DNA from: Paracoccaceae bacterium
GTDB taxonomy: Bacteria > Pseudomonadota > Alphaproteobacteria > Rhodobacterales > Rhodobacteraceae
Assembly (NCBI GenBank): GCA_016938875.1
Contig: JAFGTV010000026.1
Coordinates: 1 to 64,000, forward strand
Length of the DNA: 64,000 bases
Reading direction: 5' to 3'
Numbering within the stretch: the first letter of the stretch is position 1; the number at the start of each line of letters is the position of its first letter. Position numbers and translations under genes: made by a program. Under the pieces are notes generated by a model. That model ran no database searches and was not told the origin of the DNA. It saw only the letters and a program-made list of their open reading frames with translations. Of the stretch, positions 36,229-46,214 are shown in pieces.

Positions 36229-37119
36229 ATGAACTGGGATGACATGCGGATTTTCCTGGCCGTGGCGCGCGCCGAGAGCCTGACCGGGGCAGGCAAGGCG
36301 CTGCGGCTGGACCCGGCGACGCTGGGCCGGCGCATCGCCCGGCTGGAAGAGACGCTGGGTGCTGCGCTCTTTGCCCGCTCGCCGCGCGGCTATGGGCTGA
36401 CCGAAGAGGGCGAGCGGCTGATGGCCCGCGCGGTGCAGGCCGAACAGGCCCTGGCCGAAGGGGTCGAGGATCTGCGCGGCCAAGAGGGGCAGTTGACCGG
36501 CGCGGTGCGTATCGGTGCGCCCGACGGGGTGGCCAATTTCCTGCTGCCGCAGGTCGCGGCGGCGATCTGCGACGCCAATCCGGGGCTGGAGGTGCAGATC
36601 GTCGCCCTGCCGCGGGTGTTCAACCTGTCCCGGCGCGAGGCGGATATGGCCATCGCCGTCAGCCCGCCCAAGACCGGGCGGCTGACCGTGCAAAAGATCG
36701 CCGATTACCGCCTGCACCTGGCCGCGGCGCGCGATTACCTGGACCGCCACCCGCCGATCCGGGGGCTGGCCGATCTGCGCGCGCATCGCCTGGTGGGCTA
36801 TATTCCGGACATGATCTTTGACCCCGAACTGGATTACCTGTCCGAGATCGGGGCCGAGCGGGTGACGCTGTCGTCGAACTCGGTCTCGGTGCAACTCAAC
36901 TGGCTGCGCGCAGGCGCGGGGTTGGGGATCGTGCATGATTTCGCCATGCCCGCCGCGCCCGGACTGGTGCGGGTGCTGCCCGGGCAGGTGTCGCTGAGCC
37001 GCAGCTTTTACCTGATCCGTCACGGCGACGATCGCAAGCTGGCGCGGCTGTCGCGCTTTGCCGGTTTGCTGTCCGAAGGGGTGCGCGCCGAGGTGGCACG
37101 GCTGGAAGCGTTGGCTTGA
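36229..37119 (+). CDS. LysR-family transcriptional regulator (mmsA-linked)
   Basis: 296 residues from ATG 36229 (MNWDDMRIFLAVARAESLTGAGKALRLDPATLGRRIARLEETLGAALF), a typical N-terminal winged HTH; the C-terminal effector domain (about 90-290) is complete. It is divergent from mmsA, and the 110-bp interval carries two spaced TTGCAAAATT sites. Most likely regulates mmsA and itself, probably in response to a valine-derived intermediate. Confidence 0.92.
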   Translation: MNWDDMRIFLAVARAESLTGAGKALRLDPATLGRRIARLEETLGAALFARSPRGYGLTEEGERLMARAVQAEQALAEGVEDLRGQEGQLTGAVRIGAPDGVANFLLPQVAAAICDANPGLEVQIVALPRVFNLSRREADMAIAVSPPKTGRLTVQKIADYRLHLAAARDYLDRHPPIRGLADLRAHRLVGYIPDMIFDPELDYLSEIGAERVTLSSNSVSVQLNWLRAGAGLGIVHDFAMPAAPGLVRVLPGQVSLSRSFYLIRHGDDRKLARLSRFAGLLSEGVRAEVARLEALA

Positions 37120-37178
37120 CAGGATGTCGCAGCAGGGTGACGCTGGGGAAGGTGCATCGCAAAGAGGGGAGGTCTTTC

Positions 37179-37613
37179 ATGCAAGTCCAACAGATCCTGA
37201 AGTCCAAGCCGGTCGGCGGGGTGGTCACGGTGACCCCCGAATGCCCGGTTTCTCAGGCGGCGGCGGAACTGTCCGCGCGCCATATCGGATCGGTCGTTGT
37301 CAGCGCCGATGGCAAAACGGTCGCCGGGATCGTGTCCGAACGCGACATCGTGCGCGAACTGGGACGCGACGGCGCGGGCTGTCTGAACGGGCCGGTCGCG
37401 GCGATCATGACGCAAAGCGTGCAGGGCTGCGCGCTGACCGACAGCGCCGACGCGGTGCTGGAGCGGATGACCGAGGGGCGCTTTCGCCACATGCCGGTGA
37501 TCGAGAACGGCGCGATGATCGGGCTGATCTCGATCGGCGACGTGGTCAAGGCGCGGCTGGCCGAACTGGGAATGGAGAAGGACGCGCTGGAGGGGATGAT
37601 CATGGGCTTCTAG
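37179..37613 (+). CDS. CBS-domain pair protein
   Basis: 144 residues from ATG 37179 with SD GAGGGGAGG. Two CBS motifs in tandem (about 10-65 and 75-130) with the phosphoribosyl-nucleotide signature GIVSERDIVRELG and GLISIGDVVKARL. Stand-alone CBS proteins sense adenine nucleotides or SAM; the partner is unknown. Lies between the LysR gene and coaD on the same strand. Confidence 0.9.
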   Translation: MQVQQILKSKPVGGVVTVTPECPVSQAAAELSARHIGSVVVSADGKTVAGIVSERDIVRELGRDGAGCLNGPVAAIMTQSVQGCALTDSADAVLERMTEGRFRHMPVIENGAMIGLISIGDVVKARLAELGMEKDALEGMIMGF

Positions 37614-37689
37614 CCGGGCGCGGGCATGCTGCGCTTGCAAAACGGTCCGTAATATAGTTGCGTGCGCCGGGACTGAACAGGAGGGGCCC

Positions 37690-38181
37690 ATGCGGATCGG
37701 TCTGTATCCCGGCACATTCGACCCGGTGACGCTGGGTCATATCGACATCATCACCCGCGCTTGTGCATTGGTGGATCGGCTGGTGATCGGGGTGGCGATC
37801 AACCGCGACAAGAGCCCGCTGTTCAACCTCGAAGAGCGCGTCGCCATGATCGAGGCCGAGTGCCAGGCCCTGTGCGAACAGACCGGCACCCAGATCGTCG
37901 TGCATCCGTTCGAGAACCTGCTGATCGATTGCGCCAATGATGTCGGCGCGACGATGATCATTCGCGGCCTGCGCGCGGTGGCCGATTTCGAGTATGAATT
38001 CCAGATGGTCGGGATGAACCGGGCGCTGAATGCCAAGGTCGAGACGGTGTTCCTGATGGCCGATGCGCGGCGCCAGGCGATCGCCTCCAAGCTGGTAAAG
38101 GAGATCGCCCGGCTGGGCGGTGACGTGTCCAGTTTCGTCACGCCTGCGGTGCGCGACCGCCTGGTGGCGAAATTCGCCTGA
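37690..38181 (+). CDS. coaD: Phosphopantetheine adenylyltransferase
   Basis: Fourth step of coenzyme A synthesis, 4'-phosphopantetheine + ATP to dephospho-CoA. 163 residues with SD AGGAGGGG. The nucleotidyltransferase motif GTFDPVTLGHIDII and the family variant of the ISSK loop (QAIASKLVKEIA) are present, along with GLRAVADFEYE. Complete and ordinary. Confidence 0.96.
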   Translation: MRIGLYPGTFDPVTLGHIDIITRACALVDRLVIGVAINRDKSPLFNLEERVAMIEAECQALCEQTGTQIVVHPFENLLIDCANDVGATMIIRGLRAVADFEYEFQMVGMNRALNAKVETVFLMADARRQAIASKLVKEIARLGGDVSSFVTPAVRDRLVAKFA

Positions 38182-38247
38182 CCCTGTCGCGGCATCGATC
38201 CGTGCCGCGTGTGGGTCTCGGGACCACTCCAAAGGGGTGCGTCGCGC

Positions 38248-38391
38248 CTAGCGCCAGAAGGCGATATACTCGCTCAGATCAATGAACTTGCGCGCCAGAA
38301 ACAGCGATGCAGTCATGTCGTTGAAGATGTAATCGGCCAGCAGCGCGGTCAGGATCATGCCCACAAAGGCCACGGTGACGGCGTTTGTCAT
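38248..38391 (-). CDS. 47-residue membrane protein coupled to tkt
   Basis: ATG 38391 overlaps the transketolase stop by 4 nt (ATGA); stop at 38248. Sequence [25 protein letters not shown]... has one N-terminal transmembrane segment followed by an amphipathic, aromatic tail ending EYIAFWR. The frame is too short for normal callers but the overlap argues for translation. No family known to me; a link to carbon metabolism rests on position only. Confidence 0.65.
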   Translation of the reverse strand: MTNAVTVAFVGMILTALLADYIFNDMTASLFLARKFIDLSEYIAFWR

Positions 38392-40415
38392 GACTTTCCT
38401 CGCAGCAGGGAGTGGACCTTTTCGGCGGTGGCGCGCGGGGTGATCGCGAAGTGGTCGTACAGGTCGGCCGCGGGCGCCGAGGCGCCAAATCCGTGCATCC
38501 CGACAAAGCCCGCCTTTTCGCGCCGCCCCCGTTCGCCGTAAAGCCAGCGGTCCCAGCCAAAGCGGATCGCGGCCTCGACCGCGACGCGCACCGGGCCCGC
38601 GGGCAGGATGCGGCGGCGATAGGCGTCGTCTTGATCCTCGAACAGTTCCCAGCAGGGCATGGAAACGACGCGGGTGCCGATGCCATCGGCGTGCAGGATG
38701 TCGCGCGCCGCCATCGCGATCGCGACCTCTGATCCGGTGGCCAGCAGGATCGCCTGACGCTTGCCCTCGGCCTCGGCCAGGATATAGGCGCCCCTGGCGC
38801 TGAGGTTGGCCGAGCGGTGGGTGCGCCGCAGCGTGGGCAGATCCTGGCGCGACAGGGCCAGCACCGAGGGCGTGGCCGTCGCGCGCAGGGCCAGATCCCA
38901 CACTTCGGCGGTTTCCACGGTGTCGGCGGGGCGGAACACGTTGAGGTTGGGTTGCGCGCGCAGCCCGGCAAGCTGTTCGATGGGCTGGTGGGTCGGGCCG
39001 TCCTGGCCCAGCCCGATGCTGTCATGGGTCAGCACAAAGCTGACCGGCAGCCCCATCATCGAGGCCAGCCGGATCGCCGGGCGGGCATAGTCGGCAAAGG
39101 CCAGAAAGGTGCCGCCATAGGGGCGGATCCCGCCATGCAGGGCCATGCCGTTCATCGCCGCGGCCATGGCGTGTTCGCGGATGCCATAGTGGACATGGCG
39201 CCCGGTGCGGCTATCGGGGGTGAAATCGCCCAAGTCCCCGGTCCGGGTATGGGTCGAGGCGGTCAGGTCGGCCGATCCGCCGATGGTTTCGGGCATGATC
39301 GGGTTGACCACCTCCAGCACCCGTTCCGAGGCCGTGCGCGTGGCCATATCCGGGGCCTCGTCGCCGAGCTGTCGTTTCAAGGCGCTGATGCGGGGGCCCA
39401 GTTTTTGCGGCGGCTCGCCCGCCATCACGCGGGCGAATTCGCGTTGCCGGGGGGCCGAGAGGGCGGCCAGGCGCGCCTCCCACGCCTGGCGGTCGGGGAC
39501 GGCACGCGCGCCGATGGCGGCCCAGTCGGCCCGGATCGGGGCGGGGATGTCGAACGGGGCGTGCGACCAGCCATAGGCGGCCTTGGCCTCGGCGATCATC
39601 TTGGGGTCGGTCAGCGCGCCGTGGGCGCGCGCGGTATCCTGCACCGCGGTGCCCAGCCCGATATGGGTACGGCAGGCGATCAGGGTGGGCATATGCGCAT
39701 CGCGTGCGGTGCCCAGGACGCGGTCGATATCCTCGGGGTCATGGCCGTCGCAGTCGTAGACCGCCCACCCGGCGGCGGCAAAGCGGGCCAGTTGATCGGT
39801 GCGGTCGGCCAGATCCACCGCGCCGTCGATTGTGATGGCGTTGTGATCCCACAGCACAACCAGGCGGCTGAGCCGTTGCCGCCCGGCCAGCGCGATGGCC
39901 TCGTGGCTGATCCCCTCCATCAGGCAGCCGTCGCCGGCGATGACCCAGGTGCGGTGATCCACCAGCCGCTTGCCGAACCGCGCGCGCAGCATCTCTTCGG
40001 CCATGGCCATGCCGACGGCGGTGGCCAGCCCCTGGCCCAGCGGGCCGGTGGTCGCCTCGATCCCCTGGGCCAGGCCGTGTTCGGGGTGGCCCGCGGTGAG
40101 TGCGCCGAGTTGGCGGAACGCCTTGATCTGATCCAGCGTCATGTCGGGGCTGCCGGTCAGGTGCAGCATCGCATAGAGCAGCATCGCGCCATGCCCCGCC
40201 GACAGCACCAACCGGTCGCGGTCGGGCCAGCCGGGGTGGGCGGCGTCGAATTTCAGGTGCTTGTCGGCCAGCACGGTCATCACGTCGGCCATGCCCAGCG
40301 GCAGGCCGACATGGCCCGATCCCGCCGCCGCGACCGCATCCAGCGTCAACGCCCGCAGCGCACAGGCACGCCGCCAGTGGTCGGGATAGGCGGCGCTGAG
40401 GGTCGCGATCTGCAT
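38388..40415 (-). CDS. tkt: Transketolase
   Basis: Thiamine-diphosphate enzyme of the pentose-phosphate and Calvin-type sugar rearrangements. 675 residues from ATG 40415 with AGGAG 8 nt upstream; upstream in-frame codons lack family character. Features in order: [28 protein letters not shown], the ThDP motif GDGCLMEG...NAITIDG, the transketolase signature [13 protein letters not shown], and a C-terminal domain. Followed by the coupled small membrane gene. Confidence 0.96.
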   Translation of the reverse strand: MQIATLSAAYPDHWRRACALRALTLDAVAAAGSGHVGLPLGMADVMTVLADKHLKFDAAHPGWPDRDRLVLSAGHGAMLLYAMLHLTGSPDMTLDQIKAFRQLGALTAGHPEHGLAQGIEATTGPLGQGLATAVGMAMAEEMLRARFGKRLVDHRTWVIAGDGCLMEGISHEAIALAGRQRLSRLVVLWDHNAITIDGAVDLADRTDQLARFAAAGWAVYDCDGHDPEDIDRVLGTARDAHMPTLIACRTHIGLGTAVQDTARAHGALTDPKMIAEAKAAYGWSHAPFDIPAPIRADWAAIGARAVPDRQAWEARLAALSAPRQREFARVMAGEPPQKLGPRISALKRQLGDEAPDMATRTASERVLEVVNPIMPETIGGSADLTASTHTRTGDLGDFTPDSRTGRHVHYGIREHAMAAAMNGMALHGGIRPYGGTFLAFADYARPAIRLASMMGLPVSFVLTHDSIGLGQDGPTHQPIEQLAGLRAQPNLNVFRPADTVETAEVWDLALRATATPSVLALSRQDLPTLRRTHRSANLSARGAYILAEAEGKRQAILLATGSEVAIAMAARDILHADGIGTRVVSMPCWELFEDQDDAYRRRILPAGPVRVAVEAAIRFGWDRWLYGERGRREKAGFVGMHGFGASAPAADLYDHFAITPRATAEKVHSLLRGKS

Positions 40416-40614
40416 CTGCACTCTCCTGTCGGCAAGTCCTTGCTTGGGCATAGCACCCTTGGGGCAAGGATCAAGCATGCGGGGTAAACCCTTGATGGCA
40501 AAGGGGGGCGCAATCGGTCCAGCCATCGGCTAAACTGCGGCCAATGCCCCGAGCGCCCGATTCGATTTCGGGATGGAACGGGGACCGGAGCAATCAGGCC
40601 GGGGAACAGGCGAA

Positions 40615-41103
40615 ATGAGCGATATCACAGAGTTGGAGCGCCGGATCACCGCCGCGCTGGAAAGGATCGGCCAGGGGCTTGAGGGGCTGGAACGCAGCGA
40701 CCCCGATCGCCCCGATCCCGCCGAGCTGGAGGCCCTGCGCGAGGCGCTGGAGAGCGAGCGCACCGTCAATGCCCAGCTCAACGAGCGGGTCAAGGCGATC
40801 AGCGAACGGCAAGAGACCCAGGTGACGCGCCGCGAGCGCCGTGCCGCGCAGATGGTGGCCCGTGCCGAGGCGCTGGAGGGCGAGGTCGACAAACTCAAGG
40901 CGATCAATGCGCAACTGCGCCAGACCAGTGCCGCGCTTCGGGCGGCCAATGCGCAGGGTCTGGGCGACGCGGCCGCGATCGACGCGGCGATGCGCGTCGA
41001 GCTGGAGGCGCTGGCGCTGCTGCGCGCCAGCGACCGGGCCGAGCTGGAGGATATCGTGGGCGAACTGGCGCCGCTGGCCGAGGGGGGAAAGAGCGATGCC
41101 TAA
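40615..41103 (+). CDS. Coiled-coil protein encoded with zapA (ZauP-like candidate)
   Basis: 162 residues from ATG 40615. Almost entirely heptad-rich Leu/Ala/Glu/Arg helix (about 10-125: LERRITAALERI...LREALESERTVNAQLNERVKAI...), soluble, acidic. It overlaps zapA by 8 nt. In alphaproteobacteria ZapA's partner is a coiled-coil protein encoded with it (ZauP in Caulobacter); the arrangement here is the same, but coiled-coil similarity alone does not prove orthology. Confidence 0.72.
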   Translation: MSDITELERRITAALERIGQGLEGLERSDPDRPDPAELEALREALESERTVNAQLNERVKAISERQETQVTRRERRAAQMVARAEALEGEVDKLKAINAQLRQTSAALRAANAQGLGDAAAIDAAMRVELEALALLRASDRAELEDIVGELAPLAEGGKSDA

Positions 41104-41500
41104 CATCGAGATCATGATCGGCGGGCGCAGCTTTGAGGTGGCCTGCCAGGCCGGTGAGGAACCCTACCTGGAGGCTGCCGCGCGTACGCTGGACATCGAG
41201 GCGGCGGCGCTGTCGGGACAGGCCGGCCGACTGCCGGAATCGCGCATGCTGCTGATGTCGGGGCTGTTGTTGGCCGACAAGACCGTCGCGCTGGAGGAAC
41301 GCCTGCGCGGGCTGGAGGGCAAGCTGGCCGAGGCCCAGGCGCGCATCGCCTCGTTGGAAGGGGCCCCCGCTCCGGAACCCACGCGGGTCGAGGTGCCGGT
41401 CATCCCGGCCATCGTCACCGACAGCCTGGCCGAACTGGCCGCCCGCGCCGAGGCGCTGGCCGAGCGGGTCGAGGAAAAGCTGGCGGTCGAGGGGGCGTAA
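41096..41500 (+). CDS. zapA: Cell division protein ZapA
   Basis: 134 residues from ATG 41096 inside the preceding gene's end. The N-terminal ZapA domain reads MPNIEIMIGGRSFEVACQAGEEPYLEAAARTLDIEAAALSGQ, followed by the helical SRMLLMSGLLLADKTVALEERL and an extended Ala/Glu coiled-coil tail. ZapA bundles FtsZ filaments at midcell. The tail is longer than in E. coli ZapA. Confidence 0.88.
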   Translation: MPNIEIMIGGRSFEVACQAGEEPYLEAAARTLDIEAAALSGQAGRLPESRMLLMSGLLLADKTVALEERLRGLEGKLAEAQARIASLEGAPAPEPTRVEVPVIPAIVTDSLAELAARAEALAERVEEKLAVEGA

Positions 41501-41506
41501 ACGCCC

Positions 41507-41995
41507 CTAACGCCGCCGCAACGCGCCAAGGATCCGCGAAAGCGCCCGCATGAACGCGCTGCCTGCCCCTTGGGGCGGCGGCGGGGCGCGGAAATGCAGC
41601 CGCCCGGTTTCCACCTCTTCGACGACCCCGTCGACCGCGATGGCCAGCGGCAGCAACACGCTGCGCGCCAGGGTCGAACCGGGTGTGAACGCGGTCTGCG
41701 TGGGGATGTCGGAAAATTCCAGCCGCGCGGTGCAGGCCGCCAGCCGCTCGGCCAGCGCCGCGGGGGCGTCGGCAGGCAGCCGGGCGATCAGGGCGCCGAC
41801 CTCGGTCGACACCTCGGGGCGGCGGTTCAGCTCGACCGTGGCCGGCAGCGGATCGCGCAGAAGAAGCGGCGCGTTCGTGCGGCCGCGTGGATCGGCGGTC
41901 AGGGCACAGCCCAAGGGGCCGCGCAGATAGCGCGCAAACCGGTCCAGACCAAGCTCATGCCCGGCTGGGCCATACCACAGCCGCGCCCTGACCAT
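41507..41995 (-). CDS. Hypothetical protein after grxD
   Basis: 162 residues, no signal peptide or TM helix. Recognisable only as a Pro/Arg/Leu-rich globular protein with ARLEFSDIPTQTAFTPGSTLARS and a Pro-rich stretch (APPPPQG) before a basic C-terminus (ALSRILGALRRR). Seven nt after grxD on the same strand, so co-transcribed with purL-bolA-grxD. Convergent with zapA. Not recognised. Confidence 0.65.
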   Translation of the reverse strand: MVRARLWYGPAGHELGLDRFARYLRGPLGCALTADPRGRTNAPLLLRDPLPATVELNRRPEVSTEVGALIARLPADAPAALAERLAACTARLEFSDIPTQTAFTPGSTLARSVLLPLAIAVDGVVEEVETGRLHFRAPPPPQGAGSAFMRALSRILGALRRR

Positions 41996-42002
41996 GACGG
42001 GC

Positions 42003-42365
42003 TCAGCCGTTGGCGGCGCGGATCTTGTCGGCGGCCTCTTTGTTGAAGGTCACGGCCTTTTCCTCGAAAAGCTTGTCCAGCTCGCCCGACAGGGTCATCT
42101 CGGTGATGATGTCGCAGCCGCCCACGAACTCGCCCTTGACGTAAAGCTGGGGGATCGTCGGCCAGTCCGAGAAATCCTTGATCGCCTGGCGGATCTCGTC
42201 ATCGGCCAGCACGTTCACATCGGCAAAGGGCACACCCATGAAGGACAGCACGCTGGCCACCCGGCTGGAAAAGCCGCATTGCGGCGCCCCTGCGGTGCCT
42301 TTCATGAACAGCACCACGTCGTTGCTGTCGATGGTTTCCTGGATCTGGGTCTTGGCATCGGCCAT
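42003..42365 (-). CDS. grxD: Monothiol glutaredoxin (Grx4 type)
   Basis: 120 residues from ATG 42365. Active-site CGFS (Cys30) in KGTAGAPQCGFSSRV, cis-Pro region DWPTIPQLYVKGEFVGGCDI and the GSH-binding loop intact. CGFS glutaredoxins bind [2Fe-2S] clusters together with BolA, which is encoded 5 nt upstream. Cytoplasmic iron-sulfur trafficking and iron sensing are expected. Confidence 0.95.
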   Translation of the reverse strand: MADAKTQIQETIDSNDVVLFMKGTAGAPQCGFSSRVASVLSFMGVPFADVNVLADDEIRQAIKDFSDWPTIPQLYVKGEFVGGCDIITEMTLSGELDKLFEEKAVTFNKEAADKIRAANG

Positions 42366-42370
42366 GGGGG

Positions 42371-42613
42371 TCACTCCGGGGCTTTGGTTGTCAGGGCCAG
42401 CGCATGCAGGGCGGCATCCGCCCCGTCCATCTGCGCCTTGAGCGCGGCATAGACCGCGCGCTGTTGCTGCACGCGGTTCATTCCGCGAAAGCTTTCGTCG
42501 ATCACCTCGGCGGCATAGTGATTTCCGTCGCCGGCAATGTCGGTGATCGTGATCTGCGCATCGGGAAAGCGGGCGCGGATCAGGGTCTCGATGTCTTCGG
42601 GCGCGATGGCCAT
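42371..42613 (-). CDS. bolA: BolA family protein
   Basis: 80 residues: MAIAPEDIETLIRARFPDAQITITDIAGDGNHYAAEVIDESFRGMNRVQQQRAVYAALK, with the class II BolA fold and the conserved RVQQQRAVYAAL helix. It forms a cluster-binding pair with GrxD. Sits between purL and grxD, all leftward. Confidence 0.93.
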   Translation of the reverse strand: MAIAPEDIETLIRARFPDAQITITDIAGDGNHYAAEVIDESFRGMNRVQQQRAVYAALKAQMDGADAALHALALTTKAPE

Positions 42614-42675
42614 GGGCAGGCGTTCTTGTTGCTCTCTGTCTCAGATGTAAGTCAGCGCAGGCGTCGGGGCAAGGA

Positions 42676-44847
<2,172 letters not shown>

Positions 44848-44995
44848 CCATCCCCTCCGGCGAAAACGGTGCCTAGGCTCTACGACATGGGCGCGCGGGG
44901 GGAAAGGGGGCAGGCGCGCTGCCTGATGAATCGTCGCGCAAATGGGCATCCAAGGCGCCGGGTCGCCCGAATTGCAGGCATCCGGCGCCGGCGCG

Positions 44996-45070
44996 AAAAA
45001 AAGGCCGAGCAAAAGCTCGGCCCAAGTCCAACAGGGAGGTAAAGACGAAAGCGATGCTTGCGCCTTCGTC
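44996..45070 (-). ncRNA. Candidate small regulatory RNA (75 nt)
   Basis: On the minus strand: a 10-bp stem GACGAAGGCG (45070-45061) / CGCTTTCGTC (45053-45044; one G-U) with a 7-nt loop, then a single-stranded linker with ACCTCCCT (45040-45033), complementary to a Shine-Dalgarno, then GGCCGAGC-TTTT-GCTCGGCC (45022-45003) and seven T (45002-44996). A CATACT -10-like box (45082-45077) is 6 nt before the stem, with TTGAAC (45103-45098) upstream at a 15-bp spacing. No protein frame with coding character covers it. It could alternatively be a processed lysR 3' UTR. The order hairpin, CU-rich linker, terminator is that of Hfq-type sRNAs. Confidence 0.55.
45003..45022 (-). terminator. Strong intrinsic terminator, minus strand
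   Basis: GGCCGAGC and GCTCGGCC, perfect 8-bp stem, TTTT loop, followed by seven T (45002-44996) on the minus strand. Ends the lysR transcript and/or the candidate sRNA. Confidence 0.92.
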
Positions 45071-45153
45071 CAAGCAAGTATGGACCGATTGCGTGTGGTT
45101 CAAGTCAAAATTCGCCGCAAAGCAGCATGCCCGTCATGCGTGTGGCACATATC

Positions 45154-46059
45154 TCACATGTCGGGCGTGTCTTTGAGCCTTTGACGCTTTTCCATGATCT
45201 GTTCGGTGATGAACTCGCGGAACGCCGCGATCCGGCGCGAGGCGCGCAATTCCTCGGGATAGGCCAGAAAGACCGGAACCTCGGTCGATTCGACATCGCC
45301 GAGCACCCGAACCAGTTGCGGGTGGTCCTCGGTCACGTAGTCGGGCAACACGCCGACCCCCAGCCCGTTCAGCACCGCCTGAAGCACCCCGAAATAATTG
45401 TTCACCGTCAGGGTCGAGGCGATGTTGTGGGTCATCAGTTCGCGCACCAGCCGCGCGCCGGCGCTGACCTGGGCGGAGCTGGTGTTCTGGCAGATCAGCC
45501 GATGGCCCGACAGATCCTCCATCGAGGTGGGGGTGCCGTTGGCGTCCAGGTAGGGCTGTGTCGCGTAAAGCCGCATCTTGACGCTCATCAGGCGCAGGCG
45601 GATCAGGTCGGCCTGGCTGGGTTCCTTCATGCGGATGGCGACATCGGCCTCGCGCATCGGCAGGTCCAGCAGCTGTTCCTCCAGCATCAGGTCGATCTTG
45701 AGATCGGGGTAGCGCGCGTAAAGCTTGGGCAGGCGCTTGGCCAGCCACAGCGAGCCGAAGCCGGTGGTGGTGGTCACGCGCAACTCTCCGAACACCTCTT
45801 CGACGCTGTCGCGGATGCGCGCCACGGCGGCGTCCAGGCGTTTGCTCATGGCGGTGGTGGCGTCGTGCAGCAATTCGCCCTGTTCGGTCAGAATCAGGCC
45901 CCGCGCATGGCGGTGGAACAGGGTCGATCCCAGGCTTTCCTCCAGGGCGCGGATCTGGCGTGAGACGGCCGATTGCGACAGGTGCAGAGTCTCACCGGCA
46001 TGGGTCAGGCTGCCCGCGTCCGCGACCGCGTGAAATATCCTGAGCTTGTCCCAATCCAT
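45154..46059 (-). CDS. LysR-family transcriptional regulator (indolepyruvate oxidoreductase-linked)
   Basis: 301 residues from ATG 46059 (MDWDKLRIFHAVADAGSLTHAGETLHLSQSAVSRQIRALEESLGSTLFHR), a canonical LysR HTH, followed by a full effector domain. Divergent from the indolepyruvate oxidoreductase gene, with a 155-bp AT-rich spacer carrying a TAGGTCA-N7-TGACCTA dyad. Local control of that oxidoreductase, or autoregulation, is likely but not shown. Confidence 0.92.
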   Translation of the reverse strand: MDWDKLRIFHAVADAGSLTHAGETLHLSQSAVSRQIRALEESLGSTLFHRHARGLILTEQGELLHDATTAMSKRLDAAVARIRDSVEEVFGELRVTTTTGFGSLWLAKRLPKLYARYPDLKIDLMLEEQLLDLPMREADVAIRMKEPSQADLIRLRLMSVKMRLYATQPYLDANGTPTSMEDLSGHRLICQNTSSAQVSAGARLVRELMTHNIASTLTVNNYFGVLQAVLNGLGVGVLPDYVTEDHPQLVRVLGDVESTEVPVFLAYPEELRASRRIAAFREFITEQIMEKRQRLKDTPDM

Positions 46060-46157
46060 GTTGACTGTCCCGACCTCCCGAAAATCCCTGTTGCGCAAGA
46101 TACCTACAAGTGGGCTTTTACGCTTGGCAAATAAAGTCTTGCGGAAAATTGATTTTG

Positions 46158-46178
46158 TAGGTCAGAAATTTTGACCTA
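46158..46178. promoter_or_regulatory. Dyad TAGGTCA-N7-TGACCTA upstream of the indolepyruvate oxidoreductase gene
   Basis: Perfect 7-bp inverted arms (46158-46164, 46172-46178) around an AT-rich centre, 37 bp before the IOR start codon, in the lysR/IOR spacer. Good candidate for the operator of the divergent LysR regulator. Confidence 0.5.
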
Positions 46179-46214
46179 ATATGCCGCCAACCAGACCGCC
46201 ACGGGAGGGGCGCA

